Shown here piece by piece: positions 9,183 to 17,031 of a DNA stretch of 64,000 nt; position 1 is the stretch's first letter, and each line of letters opens with the position of its first letter. A model generated the notes under the pieces. The model did no database searches. It was not told where the DNA came from and saw nothing but the letters and a program-made list of their open reading frames with translations. The position numbers were made by a program, and so were the translations under genes. The stretch comes from Acidobacteria bacterium Ga0074141 (GTDB taxonomy: Bacteria; Acidobacteriota; Blastocatellia; Pyrinomonadales; Pyrinomonadaceae), in contig LNDP01000024.1 in the NCBI GenBank assembly GCA_001464665.1, positions 124,001-188,000 of the forward strand. The letters run 5' to 3'.

Positions 9183-9797
9183 TCACCTGATCTTAACGGT
9201 CTCGCCGCGGATGGCCTTCGATTCGCCGGAAAGCAAAAAGAGAACGACCCTCGCGACGTCGTCAGGCGCCGCGGTATCTGTCACGTACGCCACGGAATTG
9301 ACCTGAAAATGAGCCGGAAGTTCCGCCCGAAGCCGCACCGTTGCCGCTTCGATTGGCTCAACGCCGCTCATATCCGCGAGCCGATAAACATTGACGATCC
9401 TAGCCTTCGGCCGCGGCTCCATCAGCCCAGATGCAGCCGTGATCATGCCCTCCGCCGCTGCGATGCCGTCATCATCGCCGGAGAACACATTCACCAAAAG
9501 GTCCAATCGCTCGAATTTTTCATCAACGCCCGCAGCAAGGGCCTTCGCACCTTCGGCGGAAGCTCCATCAGCATTTATCGCGGAAGCAAGCGTACCCATA
9601 TCAAGCAGGTCATCGAGCCCATTTGCCCCTTCGCCTCCGGGGTCGCCGACGATGACATAGCTCCCTTGAAGCGCGAGCTGAAGAGCCGCTGCCCGCCCGA
9701 CCGGGTCGTTCCCATTGGTGATCAGCGAGACCTTTTCCGCAAATGCGTGGATCGACGTGACTTGCACATTTAGAGAATAGCGGATTCCGGCCCGCAT
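9183..9797 (-). CDS. Degenerate short-chain dehydrogenase-like protein
   Basis: The 204-residue protein has the outline of a short-chain dehydrogenase/reductase: a nucleotide-binding loop (ITNGNDPVGRAAALQLA), a DLLVNVFSG segment in place of the usual NNAG strand, and a C-terminal RVVLFLLSGES block. The catalytic tetrad is missing, because no Y-x-x-x-K is present where it should follow the NVYRLADMSG strand. It is therefore probably an enzymatically inactive Rossmann-fold relative. The first ATG gives an unusual N-terminal extension of about 20 residues before the fold, so the true start may be further in. It lies between the yacL-like gene and a divergent secreted-protein gene. Confidence 0.65.
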   Translation of the reverse strand: MRAGIRYSLNVQVTSIHAFAEKVSLITNGNDPVGRAAALQLALQGSYVIVGDPGGEGANGLDDLLDMGTLASAINADGASAEGAKALAAGVDEKFERLDLLVNVFSGDDDGIAAAEGMITAASGLMEPRPKARIVNVYRLADMSGVEPIEAATVRLRAELPAHFQVNSVAYVTDTAAPDDVARVVLFLLSGESKAIRGETVKIR

Positions 9798-9851
9798 TGA
9801 GAAAGGTAAAGGGTGTGAATCCGTTCGGGTATCTGATACGATTCCCTTTGC

Positions 9852-10505
9852 GTGAAACGTTTCCTTCGAAAATTGCGTTCAGCAATTCCTCTGCAGGTCG
9901 CCGGAGCCTTGCTTGCTTTTGCGCTGACCGCATCGGCCTCGCCCTATTTTACGCTTGAATCCGGCAGGATACTTCTCGGCGGCACGGCCTACGACACTCC
10001 CGACTATCAAACCTATATCGATTTTTCCATTACAGGCCGAAGCGCAAACCCGAACCGCTCGCTCACATTTACAGCCAACCTGCCTTTTAGCGTCTATCTC
10101 GATCACCCCGTCCAGCCGGAAGGCGATTTCGTTTACACGGTCGTGATGCCTTACAATCCGAACCAGTTGAGCATCAATGGCGAGCCGCGTTATCCGGTTT
10201 GGTTTAATGAAACCAATTGGACGATCCGTTCATCGGCCGTTACGCCCGAGGCAACCGGAAATTCTCCGGCGGTCATAGCGATAACCTCGCCATTCACAAT
10301 GTCGGGTGTAACGCGGGGCTACGGTGCATATCCGCTCGCCCTGCGAACTCGAGGGAGCGGAACGGCCACGATCCGGTTCGAGAAGATCGAGGGCCGCTAC
10401 TACTTCCGCGAGGCCGAATATCGGTTCGAAAGCCCGCGGCTGCTTGACCGCAAGGATAATGGCAAAGTCCCCTTCAACCATCTTCGTTTGTCAGAACTGC
10501 GGTGA
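9852..10505 (+). CDS. Secreted protein of unknown function
   Basis: The 217-residue product starts with GTG and a clear signal peptide (basic MKRFLRKLRS, hydrophobic AGALLAFALTASAS, predicted cleavage near residue 30). The mature part is rich in beta-type segments and aromatic residues (SPYFTLESGRILLGG, PNRSLTFTANLPFSVYLDH). No known family is recognised. Its last 47 bases overlap the start of radA in another frame, so the two genes are probably on one transcript. A periplasmic location is likely. Confidence 0.7.
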   Translation: MKRFLRKLRSAIPLQVAGALLAFALTASASPYFTLESGRILLGGTAYDTPDYQTYIDFSITGRSANPNRSLTFTANLPFSVYLDHPVQPEGDFVYTVVMPYNPNQLSINGEPRYPVWFNETNWTIRSSAVTPEATGNSPAVIAITSPFTMSGVTRGYGAYPLALRTRGSGTATIRFEKIEGRYYFREAEYRFESPRLLDRKDNGKVPFNHLRLSELR

Positions 10506-11826
10506 GACCGCCCGAAAATGGCTCGGCCAGTGCCCGGGCTGCCGCGAGTGGAACACGCTTGTTGAAGAGCGCGTCCGAACCGCCGCCGTCGCCAGCCGAA
10601 GCTTCACCGGCCGCGCCGCAGGAGCCGCTCCGCTTGCCTATTCGAGCATTGAATCCCAGGACGACGCCCGAACAACCGCCGGCATCGCTGAGTTTGACCG
10701 CGTTCTCGGCGGCGGCATTGTTGCGGGTTCGCTCGTGCTGATCGGCGGAACGCCGGGCATCGGCAAATCGACCATCGTGCTCCAGATCGCCGACCGGATG
10801 ACCGCCGCCGGCGAACGCGTTCTTTACGTCTCGGGCGAGGAAAGCGAGCGGCAGATAAAGCTCCGCGGCGAACGCCTCGGCATCTCGGCAGATGGCCTCT
10901 TTGTCCTGCCCGAAACCAATCTCGAGTCGCTCCTAGCACAGACCGCCGAGCTGCGGCCCACGCTCGTTATCATCGATTCGATCCAGACCATTTTCAGCGA
11001 ACGCGTCGAATCGGCACCGGGCAGCGTTTCGCAGGTCCGCGAGGTCGCCGGGCAGTTGATGCTCTTTGCCAAGAGCACCGGAACATCGATGTTCATCACC
11101 GGCCACGTCACCAAAGACGGCTCGATCGCCGGCCCGAAGACCCTGGAGCACATCGTCGATACGGTGCTATATTTCGAGGGCGACCGCCACCACAATCACC
11201 GCATAATCCGCGCGACCAAGAACCGCTTCGGGGCGGCAAATGAGATCGGCGTCTTTGAAATGACCGGAACGGGGCTCGTCGCCGTCGCGAATCCTTCGGA
11301 GCTTTTTCTGCAGGAACGCCCGGCCGGTGCGAGCGGCTCGGTCGTGACCGTCGCGATGGAAGGCACCCGCCCGATGCTCGTCGAGATACAAGCTCTTGTC
11401 AGCGGAACGAAGTTTGGCACCGGCCGCCGGATGACCCAGGGCTTTGATCAAAACCGGGCGTCGCTGCTGATCGCCGTAATGGAAAAACGGCTCGGGATGC
11501 AGCTCTCCGGCGACGACGTTTTTATCAACATCGCCGGCGGGATCGAGATCGATGAACCGGCGGCCGACCTCGGCGTTATTGCCGCCATCGCATCGAGCTT
11601 TCGCAATCTTGAGGTGCCGCCCGAAACGGCCGTTTTCGGCGAGATCGGTCTGACCGGCGAGGTCCGCGGGGTCCTGCAGGCACAAGCTCGTGCACGCGAG
11701 GCGCAGACGCTCGGGTTCAAGAAACTCGTCCTGCCCGAATCGAACCGAAAGGGCCTTGAAAAGCTTCTCGGCATCCGCGTCGTCGGCGTTCGCACTCTTG
11801 AGGAAGCAATCGAAAATCTGTTCTAG
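10459..11826 (+). CDS. radA: DNA repair protein RadA/Sms
   Basis: The 455-residue protein has the complete RadA layout: N-terminal zinc finger FVCQNCGETARKWLGQCPGC, RecA-like ATPase with Walker A GGTPGIGKST, the RadA-specific KNRFGAANEIG motif near residue 255, and a C-terminal Lon-protease-like domain (GGIEIDEPAADLGV). RadA is a branch-migrating helicase-like ATPase of recombination. The ATG at 10459 is preceded by AAGGA at 10452-10456 and gives the normal N-terminus. The start lies inside the end of the preceding secreted-protein gene. Confidence 0.96.
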   Translation: MAKSPSTIFVCQNCGETARKWLGQCPGCREWNTLVEERVRTAAVASRSFTGRAAGAAPLAYSSIESQDDARTTAGIAEFDRVLGGGIVAGSLVLIGGTPGIGKSTIVLQIADRMTAAGERVLYVSGEESERQIKLRGERLGISADGLFVLPETNLESLLAQTAELRPTLVIIDSIQTIFSERVESAPGSVSQVREVAGQLMLFAKSTGTSMFITGHVTKDGSIAGPKTLEHIVDTVLYFEGDRHHNHRIIRATKNRFGAANEIGVFEMTGTGLVAVANPSELFLQERPAGASGSVVTVAMEGTRPMLVEIQALVSGTKFGTGRRMTQGFDQNRASLLIAVMEKRLGMQLSGDDVFINIAGGIEIDEPAADLGVIAAIASSFRNLEVPPETAVFGEIGLTGEVRGVLQAQARAREAQTLGFKKLVLPESNRKGLEKLLGIRVVGVRTLEEAIENLF

Positions 11827-11829
11827 CTT

Positions 11830-13242
11830 ATGAAAAAGAATGTTTACGAAGACGGCGACGAAGGCGTCCGGCTGATCATAAAGCAACGCGGAAAACAGCC
11901 GCCGCCTGCTCCGCCCGCACCACTTCGCACACCGGTCCACGTCCTTTATGGCGGGGCCGATCGCTATGCCGCAGATACGCCGGCAAAGCTCGGCAAGATC
12001 GCCCTGACGACGCTCGACACCTACTGCCGAAACTTCGCCGAATTTGCCGACGCGATGCAGCTTCCCGGTTGCGGTTCGCTGCCGACGCTGAGCGGTGCCG
12101 CGACAAAACTCGCGCGGTCGATCCGCAACGAACCCGACCGAGCAAAGGCAGAAGACCCGGCCGCATGGCTCGCCTTCAGCGTCTATCAAAAGGTCCGGGC
12201 GAAGCTGAAAAGCGAGCCGGTCGAGGATTTCCGCATCGACTTTGAGGACGGCTACGGCTTCCGCCCCGATGAAGAAGAGGACGCCGATGCCGAGCGGACG
12301 GCCCGCGAACTCGCCGCCGCCTTCCTGACCAAAAAGATCACCGCCGGCTCCGGCTTTCGCGTAAAATCGTTCGACCCCGCGACGCATTCGCGAGCTAAAA
12401 GAACGCTCGATCTCTTTCTCTCGGCGTTCCTGGCTGAAACGAACGGCCGCGTTCCGGCGGGCTTCGTCGTGACTCTCCCGAAGGTCGCCGACCGCTCGGA
12501 GGTAAAGGATATTTGCTCGCGGCTCAAGAAGGCCGAAAAGAAGCACGGGCTCGCGCCCAATTCCATCGGCCTTGAACTGCTGATCGAAACGCCGGAGGCC
12601 GTGTTTGATAAAAAAGGTTCGGTCGCCATCCGCGGCATTGTCGAAGCGGCGAAGGGACGCTGCACCTCGGTCCATTTCGGGGCTTACGATTTCACCTCGT
12701 CGCTCGGCATCGCCGCCGCCGATCAAGACATCGCCCATCCGGCATGCGACCTCGCACGGCAGTTGATGCTGATCGCGCTCGCACCGCTCGGCATTCGGCT
12801 TTCCGATTCGGTAACGACCGAGATGCCGATACCGCCGCATCGCCAAGAGCCGCTCGACCCGATGATGGAAGCTGAGAATCGCAGAGCGGTCTTCGGCGGC
12901 TGGCGGCGGCATTTCCGCAACGTCCGCCGCTCGATGTCGCAGGGCTTTTTCCAAAGCTGGGACCTGCACCCAAACCAACTCCCGGCGCGCTACGCCGCGG
13001 TCTATCACTTTTATCTTGAATCGTTTGATGAGAACGCCGCACGCCTTCGCGGCTTTGCCGAGCGCTCAACTCGGGCGACGCTCACCGGCAACGCCTTTGA
13101 CGACGCGGCTTCGGCCCGCGGGCTCTTGAATTTCTTTTCGCGTGGAATTTCTTGCGGGGCGTTCAGCGAGGCCGAGGCCGAGGCGGCGACCGGAGTTTCG
13201 GCCGAAGCCATCCGCTCGCTCGATGTTTCTAAACTGACCTAA
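11830..13242 (+). CDS. DUF6986-type HpcH/HpaI aldolase-like (citrate lyase superfamily) protein
   Basis: The 470-residue protein resembles the family of phosphoenolpyruvate-binding TIM-barrel proteins related to HpcH/HpaI aldolase and citrate lyase beta. Recognisable blocks are FRIDFEDGYGFRPDEEED (acidic metal-binding segment near residue 137), GLELLIETPEAVFD near 250 with the conserved E-T-P, and SVHFGAYDFTSSLGI near 285. Members of this family act on C-C bonds of acyl-CoA or oxoacid substrates, but this subgroup has no firm assigned reaction. It starts 4 bp after the radA stop, so it is probably read through from radA. It ends tail to tail with the PilZ gene, overlapping by 4 bp. Confidence 0.82.
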   Translation: MKKNVYEDGDEGVRLIIKQRGKQPPPAPPAPLRTPVHVLYGGADRYAADTPAKLGKIALTTLDTYCRNFAEFADAMQLPGCGSLPTLSGAATKLARSIRNEPDRAKAEDPAAWLAFSVYQKVRAKLKSEPVEDFRIDFEDGYGFRPDEEEDADAERTARELAAAFLTKKITAGSGFRVKSFDPATHSRAKRTLDLFLSAFLAETNGRVPAGFVVTLPKVADRSEVKDICSRLKKAEKKHGLAPNSIGLELLIETPEAVFDKKGSVAIRGIVEAAKGRCTSVHFGAYDFTSSLGIAAADQDIAHPACDLARQLMLIALAPLGIRLSDSVTTEMPIPPHRQEPLDPMMEAENRRAVFGGWRRHFRNVRRSMSQGFFQSWDLHPNQLPARYAAVYHFYLESFDENAARLRGFAERSTRATLTGNAFDDAASARGLLNFFSRGISCGAFSEAEAEAATGVSAEAIRSLDVSKLT

Positions 13243-13691
13243 CCGGCCTTGTGCAACATCGCGTCGTCGAGCATTGCCTCGCGGCGTTCGCGGCGGTCGG
13301 TGATACGCGGGCTTGGGTCGTCTTTTATGAACTCGGGCGGCTCTGAAAATGGGTCGGGAAATTCCGGCAGCCCCTCGAGCATCATCTGGTTCTCAATGAT
13401 CGCCGAGATCAGCTCCTGCTCAAACTCCGTCGCCTCAATGAACCGCACGCCGATCCCCGTATTCTCAAACCTGTAGATGGCCTTGCACTTAAGCGGCAGC
13501 TTGTTGCGGTTCGGCAACTGTATCTCAAGCCGAAATTCGTCGCCCGGATAAAGATATTCTTCCCACTCCGTAAAGCATCCGCCGATGCTTATCTGCTGCA
13601 AAAAGGTCTGGCGCCGCTCGCCGTGCTTTGAAACAAGCATCGCCGGAATGTCCAGCGAGAAACGCATGTGTCTTCGTTGATTGATCGACAT
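13239..13691 (-). CDS. PilZ domain protein
   Basis: The 150-residue protein opens with NQRRHMRFSLDIPAML, which supplies the RxxxR c-di-GMP contact region, followed by the beta-barrel pattern with ISIGGCFTEWE in place of the usual D/N-x-S-x-x-G motif and GIGVRFIE near residue 80. PilZ domains bind cyclic di-GMP and pass the signal to partner proteins. The C-terminal 45 residues are charged and low in complexity. The start at 13691 was chosen because the upstream extension of the frame only translates the 7-bp repeat array. It converges with the DUF6986 gene. Confidence 0.88.
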   Translation of the reverse strand: MSINQRRHMRFSLDIPAMLVSKHGERRQTFLQQISIGGCFTEWEEYLYPGDEFRLEIQLPNRNKLPLKCKAIYRFENTGIGVRFIEATEFEQELISAIIENQMMLEGLPEFPDPFSEPPEFIKDDPSPRITDRRERREAMLDDAMLHKAG

Positions 13692-13810
13692 TTGAGAAAA
13701 GAAGAACGCGAGGCTAGAGAGAAGTAAGGCCGCCGCCCGCAAACCCGGGCCCAATCCCAATTGTACCACCCCAACCCACCCCCTTGGCAACACATTTCTG
13801 ATCCGACGAC

Positions 13811-14203
13811 AGAAACCCGCGCGTAAGCAAGGGCTCTCAGTAGTGACGAGTGAAGAGTGACAAGTGACGAGTCTGGGGTATGGGGTCTGGAATTTGGAAT
13901 CTGGAATCCGGAATCTGGAATCTGGAATCCGAAATGCAGAAGCCCGCACGTAAGTAAAGGCTCTCAATAGTGACGAGTGAAGAGTGACAAGTGACGAGTC
14001 CGGAATCTGGAATCTGGAATCTGAAATCCGGAATCTGGAATCTGGAATCTGGAATCTGAAATCCGAAATCCGGAATCTGGAATCCGAAATCCGGAATCTG
14101 GAATTTGGAATCTGGAATCTGGAATCTGGAATTTGGAATCTGGAATCTGGAATCTGGAATTTGGAATCCGGAATCTGACAACTGACAACCGACATCTGAC
14201 AAC
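13811..14203 (+). repeat. Degenerate 7-bp tandem repeat array (consensus TGGAATC) in two blocks
   Basis: Almost the whole stretch is built from 7-bp units. One block (about 13871-13940) and a longer one (14001-14175, about 25 units) follow TGGAATC/CGGAATC. They are joined to units of type GTGACGA (13970-13997) and finish with four TGACAAC-like units to 14203. A segment of about 66 bp (13811-13876 and 13938-14003) is duplicated with a 127-bp spacing. Because 7 is not a multiple of 3, every frame reads the same seven-residue peptide, and no frame on either strand has a stop across most of it, so the open frames here are not genes. No function is evident. It fills the gap upstream of the PilZ gene. 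Confidence 0.9.
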
Positions 14204-14216
14204 TGCTTAAGGCTCC

Positions 14217-14292
14217 GCCGCCCTATTTGCGGTGAAGCTCAGCTTCACCGTCCCGTCCCCAACCCAACCCGCGGCTCCGCCGCCTTTTCTTG
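14217..14292 (+). repeat. Dispersed repeat copy with palindrome GGTGAAGCTCAGCTTCACC
   Basis: This segment runs from a GGCTCCGCCGCC block through a perfect 19-nt palindrome (14231-14249, one-base centre) to a second GGCTCCGCCGCC block. A close copy of the whole unit lies at 15479-15554, and a shorter imperfect one at 14706-14724. It flanks the small orphan frame and the nuclease-like gene. Confidence 0.8.
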
Positions 14293-14353
14293 AATTTCGA
14301 TTCAACGCTGTAGTACCATCGCACTCGTTGATGATCGCTGCAGTAATGAGTTT

Positions 14354-14650
14354 ATGCCACACTTAGTCCGAACTTCAGAGCCGCAAAATACTTGGGGTCC
14401 GGTTGATCGCCATAGTGACGATTTTCAGCCGCCACAGTATGTCCAAAATGAGATCGACGGAGCTAACACGCATTTTGGGGTTGATGTAGTTTTTAACGGC
14501 ACGGATGCGAAATTCTATAGGAGTCTTTTCCCGAATGCCGGTCGAGTGACGTTCAAACTAGAAGACGGTTGGCACTATATTTCACAAGGTGGTAATCCTG
14601 AGAATCTCAATGTATCAATTTCAGAAGGGATGGAATTCCGGTTGCAATAA
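14354..14650 (+). CDS. Small hypothetical protein
   Basis: This 98-residue frame is lower in GC than the surrounding core genes and has no overlapping competitor. The product (starting MPHLVRTSEP, with YVQNEIDGANTHFG and NAGRVTFKLEDGWHYIS) has no signal peptide or membrane segment and resembles nothing I recognise. It looks like a small single-domain beta-rich protein. It sits between a repeat copy and the convergent nuclease-fold gene, inside the accessory region. It could be a chance frame, but amino acid composition is normal for a protein. Confidence 0.45.
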   Translation: MPHLVRTSEPQNTWGPVDRHSDDFQPPQYVQNEIDGANTHFGVDVVFNGTDAKFYRSLFPNAGRVTFKLEDGWHYISQGGNPENLNVSISEGMEFRLQ

Positions 14651-14700
14651 GATCTTTAAATCACGCGAGAACTTGCAGTTGAGGATTGACCACCAATCGA

Positions 14701-15315
14701 TTAGCGGTGACGCTCAGCCTCACCATCGTGTCCCTTAACCATACGCCGACCCGCCGCTTTCAATACCGCTTCACGGAGTTTCGAGTAACCGAGCGATTCG
14801 CCCGAAATGCGCTTCAACGCACCAAGAGAGATCTTTTTCTGTAATGAGCATTTCTCGTTCAGTGTTTCGGTCGAGGCAACAAAAAACTCCCATTGCGCGA
14901 GGTCAAGCGGGTCGATTGTCGCAGAGTCTTTGTTGGCCAAAAGGGCGAAAACGTAGACGTCCGAATGCCGGCGAAACTCTGTTTCGCCCCAAGCCCGGGT
15001 CGGCTGTATACCAAAAATAATGGCCGAGTGCCGCTCCTGCTCCCAACTTTGAATATAGGCGGCTGACTTTACCTCGACCTTGATCCCTTCCGGTGTCTTC
15101 ACATCGAAGGCGTCCCATTCCGTCCGCACACCCTCGACCGAACCGCACAACGCATACGCAACAATGAACTCTGCAAAGATCCCTCGCGTCGCATTGCTCA
15201 AAAGGTCCGATGCACTCCACCGCCAGAAATCCAGCACCGAAACACCAAGCGCTTCACCAGCCCGATGCACCTGCTCATCCCCGCCCCGCAAAACCTGCTC
15301 GATTCGTGGAATCAT
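14701..15315 (-). CDS. Probable PD-(D/E)XK nuclease-fold protein
   Basis: The 204-residue protein contains a nuclease-like core: GIFAEFIVAYAL near residues 46-55, then EWDAFDV (D68 and D71) and GIKVEVKSAAYIQSW (E81-x-K83). The D-x(9-12)-E-x-K spacing is that of PD-(D/E)XK nucleases such as restriction endonucleases and resolvases. The rest of the chain has no domain I can name. The ATG at 15315 was chosen because the upstream extension translates GC-rich repeat DNA. The last codons run into an imperfect copy of the 19-nt palindrome at 14706-14724. A role in restriction or DNA processing is plausible but unproven; no methylase gene is adjacent. Confidence 0.6.
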   Translation of the reverse strand: MIPRIEQVLRGGDEQVHRAGEALGVSVLDFWRWSASDLLSNATRGIFAEFIVAYALCGSVEGVRTEWDAFDVKTPEGIKVEVKSAAYIQSWEQERHSAIIFGIQPTRAWGETEFRRHSDVYVFALLANKDSATIDPLDLAQWEFFVASTETLNEKCSLQKKISLGALKRISGESLGYSKLREAVLKAAGRRMVKGHDGEAERHR

Positions 15316-15368
15316 ATCCAAGCATTTTATCCCAAGCGCGACCGCGGCCCCTCCGCCAGCTGCACTGC

Positions 15369-15725
15369 GGCGAGGCTTGCCTCGCCGGCCGGTCACCCAA
15401 AACAGATCCGGGAGGCTCAGCCTCCCGTCGTCCCCTCAACCCCACAACGGAGAGGCAAGCCCCTCGACGATGCCCCGCGGCTCCGCCGCTCTATTTGCGG
15501 TGCAGCTCAGCTTCACCGTCGCGTCCCCAACACAACACGCGGCTCCGCCGCCAAACGCCCCGCGGCACATAGCCACGTGCTTCAGCACGTGTTCCCCAAT
15601 CCCCAAACATCCCAGCCCGTTTCAACGGGCTTACCGATCCCGAACTCTTCCCGAACTCTGCAAAACTCCCTACCTTGTCTACGAGGTCTGGACGAACAAC
15701 GGGTTCAGACGCCGGGAGGCTCCCG
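15369..15725. repeat. Cluster of distinct short perfect palindromes
   Basis: At least five different self-complementary elements with tiny loops lie here: GGCGAGGC-TT-GCCTCGCC (15369-15386), CGGGAGGCT-C-AGCCTCCCG (15409-15427), CACGTGCT-TC-AGCACGTG (15574-15591), AGCCCGTT-TC-AACGGGCT (15614-15631) and CGGGAG-G-CTCCCG (15713-15725). The second copy of the dispersed repeat (15479-15554) is among them. No convincing gene overlaps. They resemble REP-type intergenic hairpins. The rest of 15316-15865 shows no other feature. Confidence 0.75.
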
Positions 15726-15875
15726 TGTAGCTATAACGCTCGCTGGAAGAGACCAGAAATACCGTCCCAAGGCCACGATGGTTTGATACTGTCTCCGGAT
15801 TTTCCAGCAACCAACTCGAATCGCGACTCAGGAGCAGTGAACGCTAAGACGAATCGCGGTGCAGTCTCTTTTCTC

Positions 15876-15905
15876 TTGACAACAATAAACTCTTTAATGT
15901 TATCT
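15876..15905 (+). promoter_or_regulatory. Candidate sigma70 promoter of the HEPN/DGQHR module
   Basis: TTGACA at 15876-15881 is followed after 18 bp by TTATCT at 15900-15905, in AT-rich DNA upstream of the two plus-strand island genes. The first ATG is 226 bp downstream, so the leader would be long; 15906-16130 holds no other recognisable feature. The 13-nt sequence ending in this -35 box recurs at 19108-19120. Confidence 0.5.
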
Positions 15906-16130
15906 TAGCGACGTCGGAATTCAAGAATTTCAACAATCACAGGCTGTTGGATTTAGTATTAGATCGCACCTAATGGGATTGTTCGTTCTTGTCGTTGTCC
16001 GAAAGTGACTTGATAGCTAGGAAAGCCGTATTTCGTTGATTCGGTAGACAGAAAATAAATCTCAATATGATAATTCGACTAAAAAGCGCGTCGGCAAAAA
16101 AAGGCATTTCTGATCAATAACTGCGGATCG

Positions 16131-17018
16131 ATGACCGTTAAACGCTTAATCTACCCACTACTCTATAAATCAGTAACGACGTTCCGAGGTCCGTTATGGT
16201 CGATTGCGGATGGCATAACGTTGAATACTATCTTCGATGAGGATTTCGGTCCGATATACTCATGTGAACGAGAGGACTGTCGAACGATAATATCGCAGAA
16301 GACAAAGTGTCTTTATGTACTAGATCCTGATGAAAGTGACCCTTTGCTCTTCGCAAAACGTACGGCTACAAAATTGAAGTTTGTGATGAACATTTTCTCT
16401 AGTGGAATGGGAGTGATTCTGCCTTTCGGGTTCATAACGCATACCGCCCGCAAGACTAGATTAATCAAAACACTAGAATTGGAAGCAATTACTAACTTGC
16501 ATCTCATTCGGGAAAGTTCTTACAGGCTTAATGCAAAGTTTGACAAAGATGCTATACGTCAATACTACAATTTGTTAACCAAAGCGTGCGCATCAAACCC
16601 ATCACTTTACTTCACACTTGAACGGTTTTGTTCGAGCTCAACGAGATCCGAGTCCAACGACCGGATTGTCGATGTGACCATCGCACTTGAGTCCCTGATT
16701 CCGGGTAAGGATGAGTTAAGGTACAAATTTTCTCTGTATAACGCATTTATTGCAAAAACCGATTGCGACGAACGCTCAACCGCATTCAATATATTTCGAG
16801 ATTTGTATGATGCCAGAAGCAAGATTGTTCACGGAGATATTGATTCGAAAGACGCAAAAAAGTCAATCGGCCAAACAGTAGAGAATTGGGAGGAGGTCAC
16901 GCGCTTAGCTCGAGCGGCAATTACATATTACATTCTGTACCTTTCCGACCATACGAAAGCAGATTGGGAGAATCACATAAAGGATCTTGTGTTCGCAACA
17001 ACCACGAGAATAGTCTAA
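16131..17018 (+). CDS. HEPN-domain protein (ApeA-like C-terminal domain)
   Basis: The 295-residue protein is AT-rich in codon use compared with the rest of the window. The C-terminal third (about residues 170-275) resembles the Apea-like HEPN domain: VDVTIALESLI near 181-190, and FRDLYDARSKIVHGD, giving R229-x4-H234, the R-x(4-6)-H motif that forms the RNase site in HEPN toxins and abortive-infection proteins. The N-terminal two thirds has no named domain, though it holds two CxxxxxC-type cysteine positions near 45-60. It is followed after 13 bp by a DGQHR-domain gene, probably on the same transcript. The likely role is defence or RNA cleavage; the catalytic motif is seen and the activity is inferred. 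Confidence 0.72.
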   Translation: MTVKRLIYPLLYKSVTTFRGPLWSIADGITLNTIFDEDFGPIYSCEREDCRTIISQKTKCLYVLDPDESDPLLFAKRTATKLKFVMNIFSSGMGVILPFGFITHTARKTRLIKTLELEAITNLHLIRESSYRLNAKFDKDAIRQYYNLLTKACASNPSLYFTLERFCSSSTRSESNDRIVDVTIALESLIPGKDELRYKFSLYNAFIAKTDCDERSTAFNIFRDLYDARSKIVHGDIDSKDAKKSIGQTVENWEEVTRLARAAITYYILYLSDHTKADWENHIKDLVFATTTRIV

Positions 17019-17031
17019 AAATCAGAACTAT

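Noticed and set aside
10324-10458. Longer start for radA
   Set aside because: The extension overlaps the preceding gene and has no zinc-finger homology; AAGGA supports the ATG at 10459.
11167-13008. Minus-strand open frame of 613 codons opposite radA and the DUF6986-type gene
   Set aside because: Antisense shadow of two genes with strong family matches; the translation has no domain.
13837-14202. Overlapping open frames in the heptamer array on both strands
   Set aside because: All frames encode the same 7-residue repeat because the period is 7 bp. There is no start context or conserved domain, so these are repeat translations.
13811-14203. Possible CRISPR array
   Set aside because: The units are 7 bp and directly abutting with no unique spacers, and no cas gene is in the window.
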